Origin: Rhododendron vialii
Taxonomy: Eukaryota > Streptophyta > Magnoliopsida > Ericales > Ericaceae
DNA: 64,000 nt
Assembly: GCF_030253575.1 (NCBI RefSeq)
Contig: NC_080562.1
Coordinates: 42,013,852-42,077,851 of the forward strand
Reading direction: 5' to 3'
Shown here: in pieces, positions 48,401 through 61,099 of the stretch
Layout: every line of letters begins with the position of its first letter
Numbering within the stretch: position 1 is the first letter of the stretch
The notes under the pieces: generated by a model
What the model was told of the DNA's origin: nothing
Database searches by the model: none
The model's input: the letters and a program-made list of their open reading frames with translations, nothing else
Made by a program: the position numbers and the translations under genes

Positions 48401-51400
48401 TCAAAAACAGGCACCCTAAAGAATGTTTTTGAACAACTTTTAGCATGTTATAATCGAAATTGCTATATGACAAGCAAACAGATAAGAAATTTTGACATAC
48501 CTCGAGTACTGATGAGTCACCCACAAGTTATGAAAATCGACCAGTGTTGCACTGGCATCAATTGCAACAACATCAACGAGAGGTGTCATTACTTCTCGGA
48601 CATGTGTATCTTTTATCTCTAACACATTTTCAATCATATCCTGTAAATAAAGAAGCTGACAGTGATCAGCCCTTCAAGTATAAGCTTGGAGAAGAAAGGG
48701 GGTAATTCTTTGATCAGGAGTATTATTGCAATTCTCGAAATTTGCTTGTCTCTAGACGAATTATGTGTGGCTCAAGGACCCCAGATTTTATTTGGGTCCA
48801 ATCCAGCAAGATACCATTATTAAAGAGCTAAACTAGACCCAGAAAACGTCAAACTCCACCATTCTGACCAGGATTGCATCCTCAAACCCAAAACCCAAGT
48901 TCCTAACCATTGACCAATCACCTATGAATTAAGGCTTTGCTCACTGTATTTAGATAGGAGTATCCAAAGATTCCACAATCTTAGCTTTCAAGGCTCTATG
49001 TTGTGGAGCAGTCGTGTTTAACAAGTATAGATGATGTACTCATTTTGGTAAAGGAAACATGTTGCAGCATATGGGATTAACTAGGTGGTTACAGTCACAT
49101 GGTACAATTCATTCTTAATTTCACTCGCATGAAAACTTTCACCTCGTCTATTTACGTGGTCCAAATGATATAAGCATGTGCTTAAAGAGTTAGTAAGGCA
49201 GCTTCTTATCAAATTGCAAGGCAAATTATCCTTGAGACTGCTAAGTTAAATGATGATAAATAAACCAAATAATATTTCTTACGCCAATACAATATTTATG
49301 TATCTTTAATGTAATTTAAAGGTGACTGGTGCCTCCTGAACAACTAATGATTCTTTCACTTGTTAATGTCATAACCACCTGTTCAGAAATAATATCTTTA
49401 ATGTAATTTAAAGGTGACTGGTGCCTCCTGAACAACTAATGATTCTTTCACTTGTTAATGTCATAACCGCCTGTTCAGAAATAACATGAGCCTATACCTC
49501 TCCAACTTTACCCAGCAAGTCAGCATTACTGAGAAACACTTTGACATCACCATGTTTTGAAACATGTAGTGCTCTAGCCTCTACGCCCAATCTTTTTCAG
49601 AGGCAAAATGATATTCCACCAAAGATGCTCTGTGTACAGTGTGATACTCACATATTTTGATGGTAGAGGTAGCTGACAACAGAATGATGATGAAACTGAC
49701 TAGTCACCCTAACTCAGAAACTAATAAAGTCAAATTATATCTAGTTTCAACCCATCAAGGGGCATAAATGTTGGACAAAAGTAAGTACATTCCTTTACCT
49801 GTTCTTCCTCCTCTATTGCCCCACTTAATTCTGCTCCTCGCAACATCAGCTTCAATTCATCTTCAGTAACATAGGGCTCACTAGTCCATCAGAAATAACA
49901 GGTCAGTTGATTCAAGATAAACTGTTATCAGTACCACCGGCAATGTAGAATAGGCAGGGAGTGCTTGGGCTACATTGTAGTGTCTCACTAAATACTTAAC
50001 ACTTCAGAGATGGGGTTGCAAGAGAGGGGACAAGGTAGTGGGGGGTGCAGTTGCTGCTCCTCTTCCATCTCCTTGGAAGAGGAGCAAACTTAATATTTTG
50101 CATGCGAACTTAACTGACTTGAATAATTTTTCAGACCAACTCTCAAATTAATTGTATGCGTGGCATGAAATTTAGGCTACTTTTAAATGCCACGGCCAGA
50201 GGGAAAGTCCTCCTGGGGCAAACCAAAGTAGGCAAAATTATTATAATCACACACACAAATTAAAAAAAAAAGCCAAGAATAAAGAGATGCAATACTTTTG
50301 ACAAGATTTCGAATACAACAAGACAATTAAGTTACGGAAAGATCAAAACACATTCAAGATAAGGCACACCTTCTTCCTTTCAGACCGAGCATTTTTAGCA
50401 TTCCCATTGATAGAAAGGTAACAACTCTTCCCACAGGATATAATACCACCGAAAGCCATGCCACAGGCCTGACCTAGAGGCATTGCAAGTGACACTGATC
50501 AGATAAATGTAGGGGCAATACTGACACAACGGCATCAAAAAACAAGGTACATGATCCCATTTACAGGTAACTATCAAGCAACTCCTAAGTTATCTTTGGT
50601 TCAATTCCATTTAAAAGAAACAACATCAAGACTTACCACAAACCTAGCAACCTCAGTAGCATTGTGAACAGCTATGCTTTTTGGAGTAATTTCCGTAAGA
50701 AGCAAAATAGCAACCTGATATCATTGAGAGACCAGACATCTGGTTTAAAAACCCAAAGTGAAGCAATAAAGAAATGTGACTGCCAAAATAACTTTATTAA
50801 GCAAGGAGCACACAGAAGCAAAGAAAGCATTTCAAATTCTCTGCTTTTGAGAAGAGGGATCTATTGAAAATCATGATATGATAATTCACCATGTTTAGTT
50901 TTTCAAGGAACTGGGCTATATACATAAGGGACAATATTGAGAACCCAGGATATGAGAAGGCAAATATTCTCTTCCCAGTGGATTGAAGATTTTCAAACCA
51001 TGATGGAAAAAAATCTTCATTCCATGCAAGTTTGGAAGCCCATTTTTTAATGAAAAATAAGCTAATACACAAGTTGCCAAGCAGTGACAAGCACCCTTGT
51101 AGAAACGTCAAACTATTCACCGGTGGGAGTCTAATAAGCATTTGGTGGACTATGAATTCACCCTAGATTCTAGAACCCTCCAGAAATTCTCTTTAATCAT
51201 CAATGCCCCACTAAGATTCTTCCTTAGTTTGAAATAAAGTAAAAGCTTACGGTTTCACTTGGAGAACTTCCTGACAAGTCAAACACTGGAGGATCACCGG
51301 TTTACTAAGAAAACATCCAATATCCATAACAAGTTAAAACACTGGAGCACTTAATGGCAATAAAATAACATTAGATTTAAAAAAGAAAAAAAGAAATAAC

Positions 51401-53187
51401 AGCATCCGCCAAATCATTTATTTCCAGAAATTCTACAGATATGCGCTGTAGTAATGAGAGATAGAAAGAGAGAGAGAGAGATGCACAGATCATTCGTAGG
51501 TACTATATACAAGCATACAACAAGCAAAATGTGTTCATAGGAAGAAATATTCAGCAACTTTAGACTGACATTCTTTTTCTTGTTCTTATAAGTACCTTAG
51601 ACTGACAAATACTTGAGCAAATATTGAAAAAGAGTTTGCAGGTGTATAGCAATGATAACTAGAGAATCTAAACTATTACTGATTCTTCAATGGAAAAAAA
51701 AAGAAACTTAGACGTACAGTCATCACCCCAGTTGCTGCAGTCACACCAGCCTCGCCAAATATTGCTGTTGCCGCCTCAGTGACAAGTGCAGTTGCTCCAA
51801 TGTTTACCACACTGAGTATATCAGTAATAACTACGAATAAGGCGCATTAGTCAAACAAGAGAGAACACCACAAAATCACTATTATAAGAAGGCCAGTACG
51901 TAGTGCCAATAAGTATAGTTGTAAGAAACCGCGTGACATCACTGCGAAGCATTTTGAAGACACCATTCTCAGGCTCTTTTTCAGCCAGCTCACGAACCTG
52001 GTATGCAGCAGTATAAAACAAAAATGAGTCTCTGTTGGAAACAAATATACATATGTATATGTACAATAAAATGTAAATTAAAAGAATCACATTCATGCCA
52101 CCAACATGCCTGCACAAGCACACAAGATGGCAAACTTCCCAGAGGCCAGTACATCTACTATGAGCATGAAAGGATAATAGCATCCCGTTTAACTTACCTA
52201 ATAGCAAGGATATGTAAGTGTTTGAGACCATGGTTCTCGAATCGTATGATTCGCAATACAAATCGTATGATAACGGTTCGATTCACATACTAAACGATAT
52301 GAACTAGTTTATAGAATCGCAAACAGCATAGAATCGTGGTCGAAATTGCAGAATCGTAGTCTGAAGAGTAGAATTGCATGAATCGTAAGATTCACCATTA
52401 TTATAAGCGCACACAATTATATTGCCAATCAAACTAGTCCTACATCTTATTTGTCAAACTAAAACCTAATTCCTCAGCCTCAACTCTCTCCATACCCTAA
52501 CAACACCTACTACATTAATTGGAGGCTACAAAGACTTACCTCCACTGTTATTGACTCCAACCCATCACTCACCTCCAAATCAAAATCCATTCCACCTCAA
52601 CTTCAATCTACATCGTCTAAAACCTTGTTTACCTTTTAGAGGCGAGTCGCAGATATACCTATAAAACCTCAGCCAGCATAATCTGCGATAGGCAGCTGGC
52701 AGCAAATTATGACGAAGGTTACGTGCCTTACGACTCTATTCATTCTACCCCTCACAGACTTTTTAGGCAGCAATATTCTGGTTTCATAGAATAATAAGTT
52801 AACAACACAGCAGGTCATGCAAAAGTAGGAACTGGTTCTCAGATTCCACTTCAAAGATCCTTCTAAAAAGGAGCACATAGACAAGCTCTGGATTATGAAT
52901 CAAGCGAAAAGATAACATGGCCATCGCTATTGCTCCAAAACTTAATATATGACCTATCCAACATGTACTCATAGATCGAACGCCACCGGTAATTACTTTT
53001 GGTATGCAGTAACGTATCAGATTAACACCCAGATGGCTATTAGTAGAAGCTAACCAAGGGCTGCAAATAATTACCACCCTAATTCGCCTCAAAAGAACAA
53101 AGGCTAGAGCAAGCAAACAATCAAACCATAGAAACTCTCCTAAGTCTAGTGTGTGCAGTGGATGAGGCAGTGCATGAAAAGTGGGAG

Positions 53188-53221
<34 letters not shown>

Positions 53222-54387
53222 CGGGCCCCACTTCACTTTCCAATAATTTCAATTTTACCCCTTAATTATAAAAGTCATGACAATTTGTATCCAAAAATCT
53301 ATAACATTTTCCCCTTTATATCACCTACATCCCTAATATCTTTGTCTAGTTTCTAAAAAAAGTTCTCTTAACTTATTTGTTCTACACAAAGACCCATTAT
53401 CTATACGTTTCAAGTTCATTTCTTTTTTATTATTGTTTCTTACTCAAGTAAATTAAAGATAGAAAATTCCAAGACCATGTTGAATGGTGCCCCACCAAAC
53501 AAAATTTCCGGCTACACCACTGAGTGTGCGGCGGGAACTTCTTCACATACGGGACTGTGGAAAATAGGATATCCCTTAATCCTGAGTAAAGCTAAAAACA
53601 TTTCCCTTACCAAGTACTTTCATTCACTAACTACTCTTTGTTTGACAATTAAGAATGCCACAAAAAATGATGGGAAAATGACGGCTAAGGACGTGTTTCG
53701 ATAATTAATACCCGTCAAGGACATTCATTCACTAACTACTCTTTGTTTGACAATTAAGAATGCCACAAAAAAATGATCTTGAGCCTTAATAGTTTTTTCC
53801 TAGCACAGGGTAAAAATATCGCATGTACTATTACTGCATAACGGAATTGTACGAAATTGTACCTTCCAAGGCCAAAGCGTGGTAATTGAAGTCTCAGCCA
53901 TTGAGAAAAACGCAGACAGACTCAAAAGCGCGGCCAAGATCAAACCTTGCTCTTTGAAAACCGTGAGAACCTGCCACACTTTAGGCCAAGAACTATTCAC
54001 TACTACCGCGCTCTCCGCCGCGAAAGCCCTACGGCAACCAGCCACAACCACTCCACACACAATAGCAGCCAGCACAACCCCGCGCTTCATCAGTACCTCT
54101 ACAAACCCTAAATTGACCGAGTCCGTAACACCGTCGCTTCCACCGTCAGCCGCCGCAAGGGATTCGGAACAGGCTCTGACGTTGAAGATTGCATTTTGCT
54201 TGAATCTTAAACCAGTGGAGTCGGTGCGAGCGAATGGACGGACGGGATTGGATTGGATTTGGCGAGGGAAATGGTGGTTTTTCGGGTAAGTTGTTGCGAG
54301 GAGTTTACAATGGTGGTAAGAGAGGAGGGGTTTGGGAGAAGTGAAGAATGTGGAGCGATTGAGGAAGGATTCAGCTGATACATCCAT
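45481..54387 (-). CDS. Chloroplast DUF21/CBS/CorC-HlyC protein (At3g13070/At1g55930, MGR8/9 type), 14 exons, 657 aa
   Basis: Exons (descending): 54387-53863, 51997-51900, 51811-51718, 50714-50637, 50473-50370, 49880-49799, 48640-48501, 48415-48337, 48223-48160, 47825-47734, 47560-47495, 47195-47079, 46351-46172 and 45735-45481. All junctions are GT-AG and in phase, giving 658 codons, close to the 661 aa of the Arabidopsis protein as I recall it. Residues 1 to about 75 look like a chloroplast transit peptide. Hydrophobic segments occur at about 97-118 and 145-265, forming the DUF21/CNNM membrane domain (FSMAETSITTLWPWKVRELA; ILLLTEITPKSIAVHNATEV). Two CBS domains follow (about 342-400 and 411-472, with NEYGGTVGIVTLEDVVEEIV), then a CorC_HlyC domain (about 485-570) and an acidic tail. 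Relatives MGR8/MGR9 are described as chloroplast-envelope magnesium transporters; that role is inferred. Intron 1 (1.9 kb) holds a 31-base G-run and a repeat scar. Minor doubt concerns only small exon edges. Confidence 0.94.
49302..49484. repeat. 92-bp tandem duplication in the DUF21/CBS gene
   Basis: ATCTTTAATGTAATTTAAAG begins both copies (about 49302 and 49394). They differ at about one base (ACCACCTG versus ACCGCCTG), so the event is recent. It lies in the intron between exons 6 and 7. Confidence 0.9.
53191..53221 (+). repeat. 31-base G homopolymer
   Basis: Uninterrupted G-run in intron 1 of the DUF21/CBS gene. Length may be affected by sequencing error. Confidence 0.85.
53621..53777. 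repeat. Direct duplication around a MITE fragment
   Basis: CATTCACTAACTACTCTTTG starts both copies (53621 and 53726). Between them lies GGGAAAATGACGGCTAAGGA and following bases, which match one arm of the MITE at 56189-56329. Period 105, in intron 1 of the DUF21/CBS gene. Confidence 0.75.
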
Positions 54388-54698
54388 GAGAAGTGAAAAT
54401 TGCTGAGATGAATTGGATACAAAAATGCTTGCATGTACAGAGTGAGAGAGATATGAATATTAGGGTTCCTTGCGGCGCTTGAAGAGGTGAAATCGAGTAG
54501 GGGAGGAGTTCATCTTTTCTCTTCTTTGCTGGTGAGGGGAGAAGTGGCAGTGCAGCTACCACGGCTGCGAATTCCACATTCCCACAGTGCTCCGCAAGAT
54601 GTTGAATTATTGAGGATATAAAGCCAGAAAAAATTTGACATCCAGTTCCTAAAGTCTTACCTACCCTGCACAACTCTTGATTACAATTGGGTTCAACA

Positions 54699-55125
54699 TT
54701 GAACGGCTCGGGATGCAACCATGGCAAGAGTTGTGGTTGAAAATTGTGTACGTAATATTTTATAATTTAAAATCACAATCGCGTTCAGAGCTGATCGATG
54801 CATGTTTACGTGCATAACTCTTGACCCCAACTAAGTCCGGCTATGTGCATTGAACGGCTCGGGACGTAATGGTGTTCAGAGTTTGTGGTTGAGAATTGTG
54901 TACGTAGCATTTCACAACTTTAAACACAATTGCATCTCAAACCGTTCGATGCAAATCTATATACACAACTCTCAACCTCAAATGCGTTCGGCCATATACA
55001 TTGAACGGCTCGGAATGCAATTATATCTGAAGTTGTGGTCGATAATTATATATGTAGCATTTCACAACTTTAAAATACAATCTCGTCCGGAACCTTTCAA
55101 TGCATGTAAACCCACATGCATCAAA
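54699..55125. repeat. Three tandem 151-bp units
   Basis: TTGAACGGCTCGG recurs at 54699, 54850 and 55001, exactly 151 bases apart. GTTGTGG, then GTAGCATTTCACAACTTTAA-like blocks, recur at the same offset. The third unit fades near 55125. The units are diverged. Confidence 0.8.
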
Positions 55126-55406
55126 CTGCTTCAGACGCAAAGCCAAGCTGTCCAAAAACACTCTTGAAAGTGCATAATTCACCTCTGTAAGCAACTGTTC
55201 ACAAAACCCTCTCTCGTGCTTGAAATGAGGGCGACATATGCAACCATGAGAGGCCAAATCATGCATGAACCAGCTCAAAGCTGGTGGTCTTCGAGTACAA
55301 CTACTGATCGCATGTTGGGCTCACAAGCCCAACCCTAGGCAGCCCAGATCCATCAACACACAAGTTTGGCCCGATTTTAATTATGCTCAAGCTTAACAAA
55401 ATACTA

Positions 55407-55659
55407 CTCCCCCGTCCCAAATTGTTGCTTCTCTGTTTCCCTATTGGGATCTCTAAAAAAAAAAAAAAAATCCTGTATCTTTCAATTTATACTTAATACT
55501 AGTTTTTATATCTAATATGGATATTGTTTGATAAATCTAAATTAATTTTATTAAACAATATTTTCAAAATTATAAAAAACATTATAGATTATGAAATATT
55601 AACCATTGTTTGAGTAGCATGATTGCCCGAAAAGAAACAACAATTTGAAACGGAAGGAG
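55407..55659. mobile_element. Stowaway-like MITE, 253 bp
   Basis: Ends CTCCCCCGTCCC and an imperfect complement ACGGAAGGAG, with TA on both sides (55405-55406 and 55660-55661). Confidence 0.75.
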
Positions 55660-55931
55660 TACTATCTTTAGGGAAGTGAAAAATATTAGTACTTGGACTG
55701 TGGACCCAAAGCCAAGTCCAAGCCTTAGGCCTAGACCAAAACCAAACCAGACCTCGAACCACAGGTTCTTTGCAATTGGCCAAGGCTCGAGGAAAATCTC
55801 AACTTTCTTCCCAATTTGAACTTGTAACTTAACTCGATACCCAAATGTTCTTTTTTTGTTTGATTTGATGACTATGTAGGAGTGGGGAACATTTGTTGAT
55901 CGAGCAGAGCGTATTTAGATCATAGGGAAAA

Positions 55932-56064
55932 TTTGGGGTGCTGCTAAATATAACTGCGAATTTATTACATGTAGTCAATTCATAATAGAAAATTTTTGAA
56001 TTCCCCTTTATGAATTGACTACATGTAGTAAATTCGCAATTGTATTTAGCCGGATCCAAAATTT
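55932..56064. mobile_element. Small hairpin element
   Basis: AACTGCGAATTTATTACATG with TAGTCAATTCATA is followed by its near complement (TATGAATTGACTACATGTAG, TAAATTCGCAATT). About 130 bp long, arms about 55 bases. Confidence 0.7.
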
Positions 56065-56188
56065 GTTGGAATTCAATAGTATCATTCTTTACGACGTCGT
56101 TTACGTCCTGCTGATGCTAGCTACAGTACTTTATAAACTAGAGCTGTAGAATTGGTACATGTGGATACAGGACTACTAATTTATTCGA

Positions 56189-56329
56189 GGGAAAATGACG
56201 GTCCAGGATGTGTTTTGATAATTAATACCCGCCAAAGACATGTTGAGAACATTTGAGAACATTTGTTAATACTGAAAATGTCCTTGGAGGGTATTAATTA
56301 TCAAACACGTCCTTGGCCGTCATTTTCCC
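56189..56329. mobile_element. Mutator-type MITE, 141 bp, 9-bp TSD
   Basis: Ends GGGAAAATGACGG and CCGTCATTTTCCC are inverted. Both sides are flanked by TTTATTCGA (56180-56188 and 56330-56338), a perfect 9-bp duplication as made by Mutator-like transposases. Confidence 0.85.
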
Positions 56330-57129
56330 TTTATTCGACTAAGCACCCTGTTGAATTAAGAGGGTCTGCATGAGTCGGGCCGGGATGAATTTGACTTTGG
56401 ACCAGCAAACTGAACCGAAACAATCGGGCTCCCAAATAGCTCAGCCGACGTTGATTGACCTGCCGAGTTGGTCGGGAGCAATCGGGCTCCTAAATAGCAT
56501 GCCCATGTCTAAAGGTACGACTCTGAATCGATGGTCAAAAAATTATTCTTGAATATCTCTCTAACCTCTTTAACACAAAGGCCAAAAAAACTCAACATAG
56601 CATCCTCTTTTACTCATTAATTTGTTCAAAAAAACTCAAAATAGTTCAGTTTTTTTTCGAAGAAACACGTAGAAGAATTATATATGTGTATTCTTATAAA
56701 AAGGGTTGTTTTCTTTTCGCGTATGAATCCAAAAAATGATTGTTTCATTTGTTATTGAAGGAAAATCAACCTAAAAGGAATCAACTTAAAAACAAATATT
56801 GAATTGAATTTAAGGAAATCAACTTTAGAGAAATTAATTGAAAACGAAGGGGTGTATTTCTCTATGAGGGAAACATGTAACTTCTTTTTTTACACTAGTG
56901 TATTTATTCAATCCGACAACTATAACCTTATTAGAATGTACAATCGAACGGCTATAGATGCTATTTTATTTGTATGCCTAGACATTTTTAAAGAAAACCG
57001 CTCTGTTTTATAATATAGAAGACTAGCGAATGTCCGTGCCTTCAGGCACGAGTGAACATAACCTAATATTGCTTCAATTGGCAAAGCCAACTAATGACAT
57101 CAATTACTAAATTCGCTAGTCAAATTTAA

Positions 57130-57370
57130 AATAATATATTAAAAAGTATGGTTAAAAAATTTACTGCTCCAATTTTCAATCAGTTTGAACCAGTGTGAAG
57201 ATCTTATTATTCTGATCATATTATTCTAAAGAGTCATAATTAAATTTTATCTCTAAAACTCTTATAATCACGTTTCTACTCTTTAGGATTGCAAATTGAA
57301 AACTTAAAATTTTTTTTAATCCCAAACTTGGGGGTGTGGATAGCGGGTGCTGTGCCTCATGTGCAGAGCT
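57130..57370. mobile_element. Single arm of the 61.1-kb foldback family
   Basis: TCTTATTATTCTGATCATAT, then AAAGAGTCATAATTAAATTT and CTCTTATAATCACGTTTCTA match one arm of the element at 61100-61913, ending in a diverged terminal part (GCAGAGCTTCCTGGAC). The other arm is missing. Confidence 0.65.
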
Positions 57371-57900
57371 TCCTGGACGGAAATGGTGTCCTGCTTCTTC
57401 TTCTTTCCCTTTTCCTTTCTTCACCAGCAACCCCTCCCTCTCGGCAAAAAAAATAAAAAAGAAAGAAAGGAAAAAGAAGATAGTGAAGGATGATGGAGAT
57501 GACCACACACACACACACTCTCTCTCTCTCTCTCTCTCACTTGTTCTCTGCCGAAAAAATTAATGGGAATGGGGAGAGGCTTTGATTTTTTTTTTTTAGG
57601 GGAGTAACATAGAGAGGTGGGCGGATAAGGGTGGAGGTGATGGAGTGTGAGAGGGAAGTGGATGATTTGTTTTGATAAAATTTTGGTTAGAGATGATAAG
57701 GAATGAGTATGGATAAATGTATATCTAAAGATAATATATTTCGTATACGATTTTCTAAGTAATGTCAATTATACACACAATAGTGTATTTTAATTAATTA
57801 ATCTAACTTATTATTGAATTATTATTTAACATTTCAAATTTGTATTAAAAAAAATGGGCAAAAATTCGGGTCATTATAGTTAATGTTACTCCCATTTTCT

Positions 57901-58414
57901 CATAAAATAAATCATTTAATAAAGACACAAAGGAGAGTGATATTAACAAATTGGAAAGTGACAAAAAATCACTCCCCAAAAAAATTGAATTTTTAAAGAA
58001 AAACATGCCTCTTTTGTAAGACCTACATTTATTTAAGTGCAGGGAGAGTAGAATAAATATAGATATTGTACAATACACGCACCTACGAAATCGTTCACTG
58101 TTCACTCTATCAGAGAGTTCAATTTTGTCCACCATCTTTTAAAGAGCAGAAATTTCTCTTAAAATAAATCATCTAATAAAGACACAAAGAAGAGTGATAT
58201 TAACAAATTGGAAAGTGACAAAAAATCACTCCCCAAAAAAATTGAATTTTTAAAGAAAAACATACCTCTTTTGTAAGACCTACACTTATTTAAGTGCAGG
58301 GAGAGTAGAATAAATATAGATATTGTACAATACACGCACCTACGAAATCGTTCACTGTTCACTCTATCAGAGAGTTTAATTTTGTTAACCCTCCTTAAAA
58401 GAGCAGAAATGCTA
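57901..58414. repeat. 257-bp tandem duplication
   Basis: Two copies (from 57901 and 58158) are nearly identical, both containing AGTGATATTAACAAATTGGA, CACTCCCCAAAAAAATTGAA and CGTTCACTGTTCACTCTATC. Few differences, so it is recent. Confidence 0.9.
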
Positions 58415-58579
58415 TTAGCAAAGAAAAAAGCAAAGAAGACAACAAAGACCTACTTGGCACTAAGGGTCCCACCATATGGTCCCCACTTCTCCCAGCCCCA
58501 AATTGCCAAATTCAAAATTTTCGGGAAAAATTTGACCGGAAAATTTATCCCAAATTGAAAACAAAAATTCTAACAGCCA

Positions 58580-58909
58580 AAACACAACCAGTTCTATTCT
58601 CTCTATACTCTCTCTGTCACCACCAGGTCCACCGCCACCACCTCCGACGCCGACCTTGAAGCCACCGACGCTAGTACGACGTCACCATCACCAGCCAAAG
58701 CAACACGGACGCCACCACCGAAGCCACCATTTTTTCTGTCCGACTTCCAACTCTCTCTCTCTCACTCATAAGGTGAATTTCTGATCACTTCACCCTTTAA
58801 GAAACGTATTATGTCTCCTTGTAGTTGTAATCTTCTCCATTTTGTTCACGTTTTGGGAAAACCTCCAAATCTCAAATTAGTGTTTTTTTATAAGAATGAT
58901 GGACAGAGT
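58580..58909 (+). repeat. First-exon-like block, plus-strand copy of an inverted duplication
   Basis: This block (AACCAGTTCTATTCTCTC..., then GCCACCACCTCCGACGCCGA..., then CT repeats, then a donor-like AAG before GTGAAT at 58773) matches 62412-62043 on the opposite strand over its whole length. No start codon precedes the possible donor, so it looks like an untranslated first exon plus the beginning of an intron. Confidence 0.75.
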
Positions 58910-59354
58910 CCTAATTTGGCTTTATAACATCATAACCTACATCCCTCTCGATTTAATTGAATAAACAGTATGAAAGATGTTTATTCAATTAAAATCAAGG
59001 TTTCAATTGAGGAAGAGAAACTCAATTCGAGTATCACGTGGTTAAAAGTAAAAACCATTGGTATTGCAGATTGCGTTCACAAGGAAAAGAGATTGGTGAA
59101 AGAAGAACAGAGGCTCAAAGGGGCACATGCACAGAGGACTTTTCATGGGCTGCAACCTCCTGAGATCAATATGATGTTTGCGGATCGCAGTGATTTCGCA
59201 TATCTTAATTAGATGGCCGAGGGGCGAGGAGGCGGAGATATGAGATGAGATTGCAAGGTATATGAAACACACGTCAAACTGATAATCTTCTTTGAATCTG
59301 CAAATTTTCGACATAGAGATTTCTTGCATTATTACTTGATTGTGACACTCCCCT

Positions 59355-59690
59355 TGCCTAATTTTTTTGAAACGGCAAAAATATTATCAAAGAGAAACTC
59401 AATAATGGGTACATCAAGAGAGGAGAGGGGAAAAAGAGAAGGGGAGAGAAATGAGGGAAACTTCCAACGTGAAGTTGAGAAGCCAAAAAAAACATAACAA
59501 AGGCAGACTGAAAATCAGACCCCAATACAATGCCAAAACACTTCCAGCTTGATCAAACAACCGCCTATTGAAACCTCATCAAAAGCAACACTTCTAATCT
59601 GAAAAGCTTCCTACCCAAACTAATCCATCGACATCAGTCTTCCACAACTGTTGACAGAAGCTTGTTTTTGGAATTGGAGTTCTCCACTTG
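59355..59690 (-). mobile_element. Probable LINE 3' end remnant
   Basis: Read on the minus strand this ends TTGCCGTTTCAAAAAAATT, with a TTTGATAATATTTTTGCCG block before it. That is the usual end of plant L1-like LINEs (3' UTR then poly-A). No intact reading frame. Confidence 0.5.
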
Positions 59691-59828
59691 TTCGTTTTTG
59701 TGCTATCATTGATTCGTTCGCCCTACAGGTAAAATTTTGAGAAATTTGCATATAAAACAATACAGCTCAAAGGGTGCATTATCAGGTTGATGCTGGAGCT
59801 TGGAGAATGGTGAGCTAGCAAGGGCAGG

Positions 59829-60152
59829 TTTAGTTTGCAGCAAGTAAGGCGGATTGTGAGCTTGTTGGCTGCATTGTTTTTTGTAACGGATGGAGCGCGG
59901 AAAGCTAATTCGGGTTATGGAGTAGCAGCCTGGGTTCAGTTGAACAGTGAAGGTTTAGAGGTGGCCAATTAGGTGCGGTTTTGTCATGCGTCTTCAGCAG
60001 ATATGGTGGTGATCCGAGCGGGGTTGCTAATTCTTCAATGGGCTTCTGAGCATGGTATTCCTGAAGTTTGCATTCCTACGGATTCCACCGTTTTTGTTCA
60101 GGGTCTTTGTAATCCTTCAGGAGCTGATGTTATTTGCAAGAAGCTCTTTTGA
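59829..60152 (+). pseudogene. Degenerate RNase H (RVT_3) domain of a plant LINE or related element
   Basis: One frame encodes an RNase H-like stretch: TDGARKANSGYGVAAW, then VRAGLLILQWASEHGIPEV-like sequence, CIPTDSTVFVQGLCN and ADVICKKLF. This is the layout of the reverse-transcriptase-associated RNase H fold with TDG and TDS acidic positions. An in-frame TAG at 59970-59972 interrupts it, and no reverse transcriptase precedes it. It is a broken retroelement piece or a decayed RNase H-like gene. Confidence 0.7.
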
Positions 60153-61099
60153 TCTTTTATTTTTTGAGCTCCTCTTTTAATCTTGTAAAGGTCATAGAGG
60201 TTTCGAAACTTGTAATCTTCCAATAACCACTTGTGCAATTTATTCCAGATCCCATTTTGGTTCCTCTAAATTGATTGTGTCGATCATAAGTTAGTTCAAC
60301 AATAACTTAATCAAGAGCCAATTTGTCATACCCAAGACCTTTTCTTTTCATACAAAGTAGGAAAAAAGCAGAAGTCATTTATTCCTGTGATGACAAACAA
60401 TGCCAATTTGCTTCTTTCAGTTTCTTTTATCACCATTCAGAGCAGCAACCGAATTTGGTAACAATCACTTCCATACACATGCCCACTCTATTACAATCGA
60501 ACAATGTCCTTTGCATTAGAATTTTTGATTGATAACATTGAATGGAAAAAAAAAAAATCTTAAGAGTACATACAATGAAATAGAGAAGCATGCAGCCCAA
60601 AAAATTGTTCTTGACAAACAAAGAACACAATTTCTGTTCCAATTGCAATTTTGAACTCATAAGACCACAATCTTCCTCAACATCTTCCTTCCTGCTATAT
60701 ATATCAATTGCACGTGTCGGAGTGTAAATTTCTTAGAACAGTTTGCACCGAATCCTGAAAAACACTCCTTTGGGGTTGAGGATGATTTTTCCCAGGTGGA
60801 ACACAAATCAAATTCCTCATCAAGATTTGGTCTCATTCATCTAGCATCAAACAGGTAAAAACATACTTACAATCCTCATATCACCAAAAAAAAAAGAAGA
60901 CCAACCGAATAATTCATAAGTTCATACAGCGTAAAAAATAGAAAAAGGAAAAATCAAAAACAAACTCAATCCAGCATTCAGATACTGCTACCAGCATTTT
61001 TGTAGGAACATCTTCCAAACTTCCCACCTGTTAAAAGAAAAGAAAAGAAAACAAATGACTAAACTTTGAAGTAGATTGCAAGTTGATCCCCAGTTTGGT

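Noticed and set aside
58159-58362. Two nearly identical minus-strand ORFs (57845-58135 and 58159-58362)
   Set aside because: They arise from the 257-bp tandem duplication in AT-rich DNA; no family resemblance.
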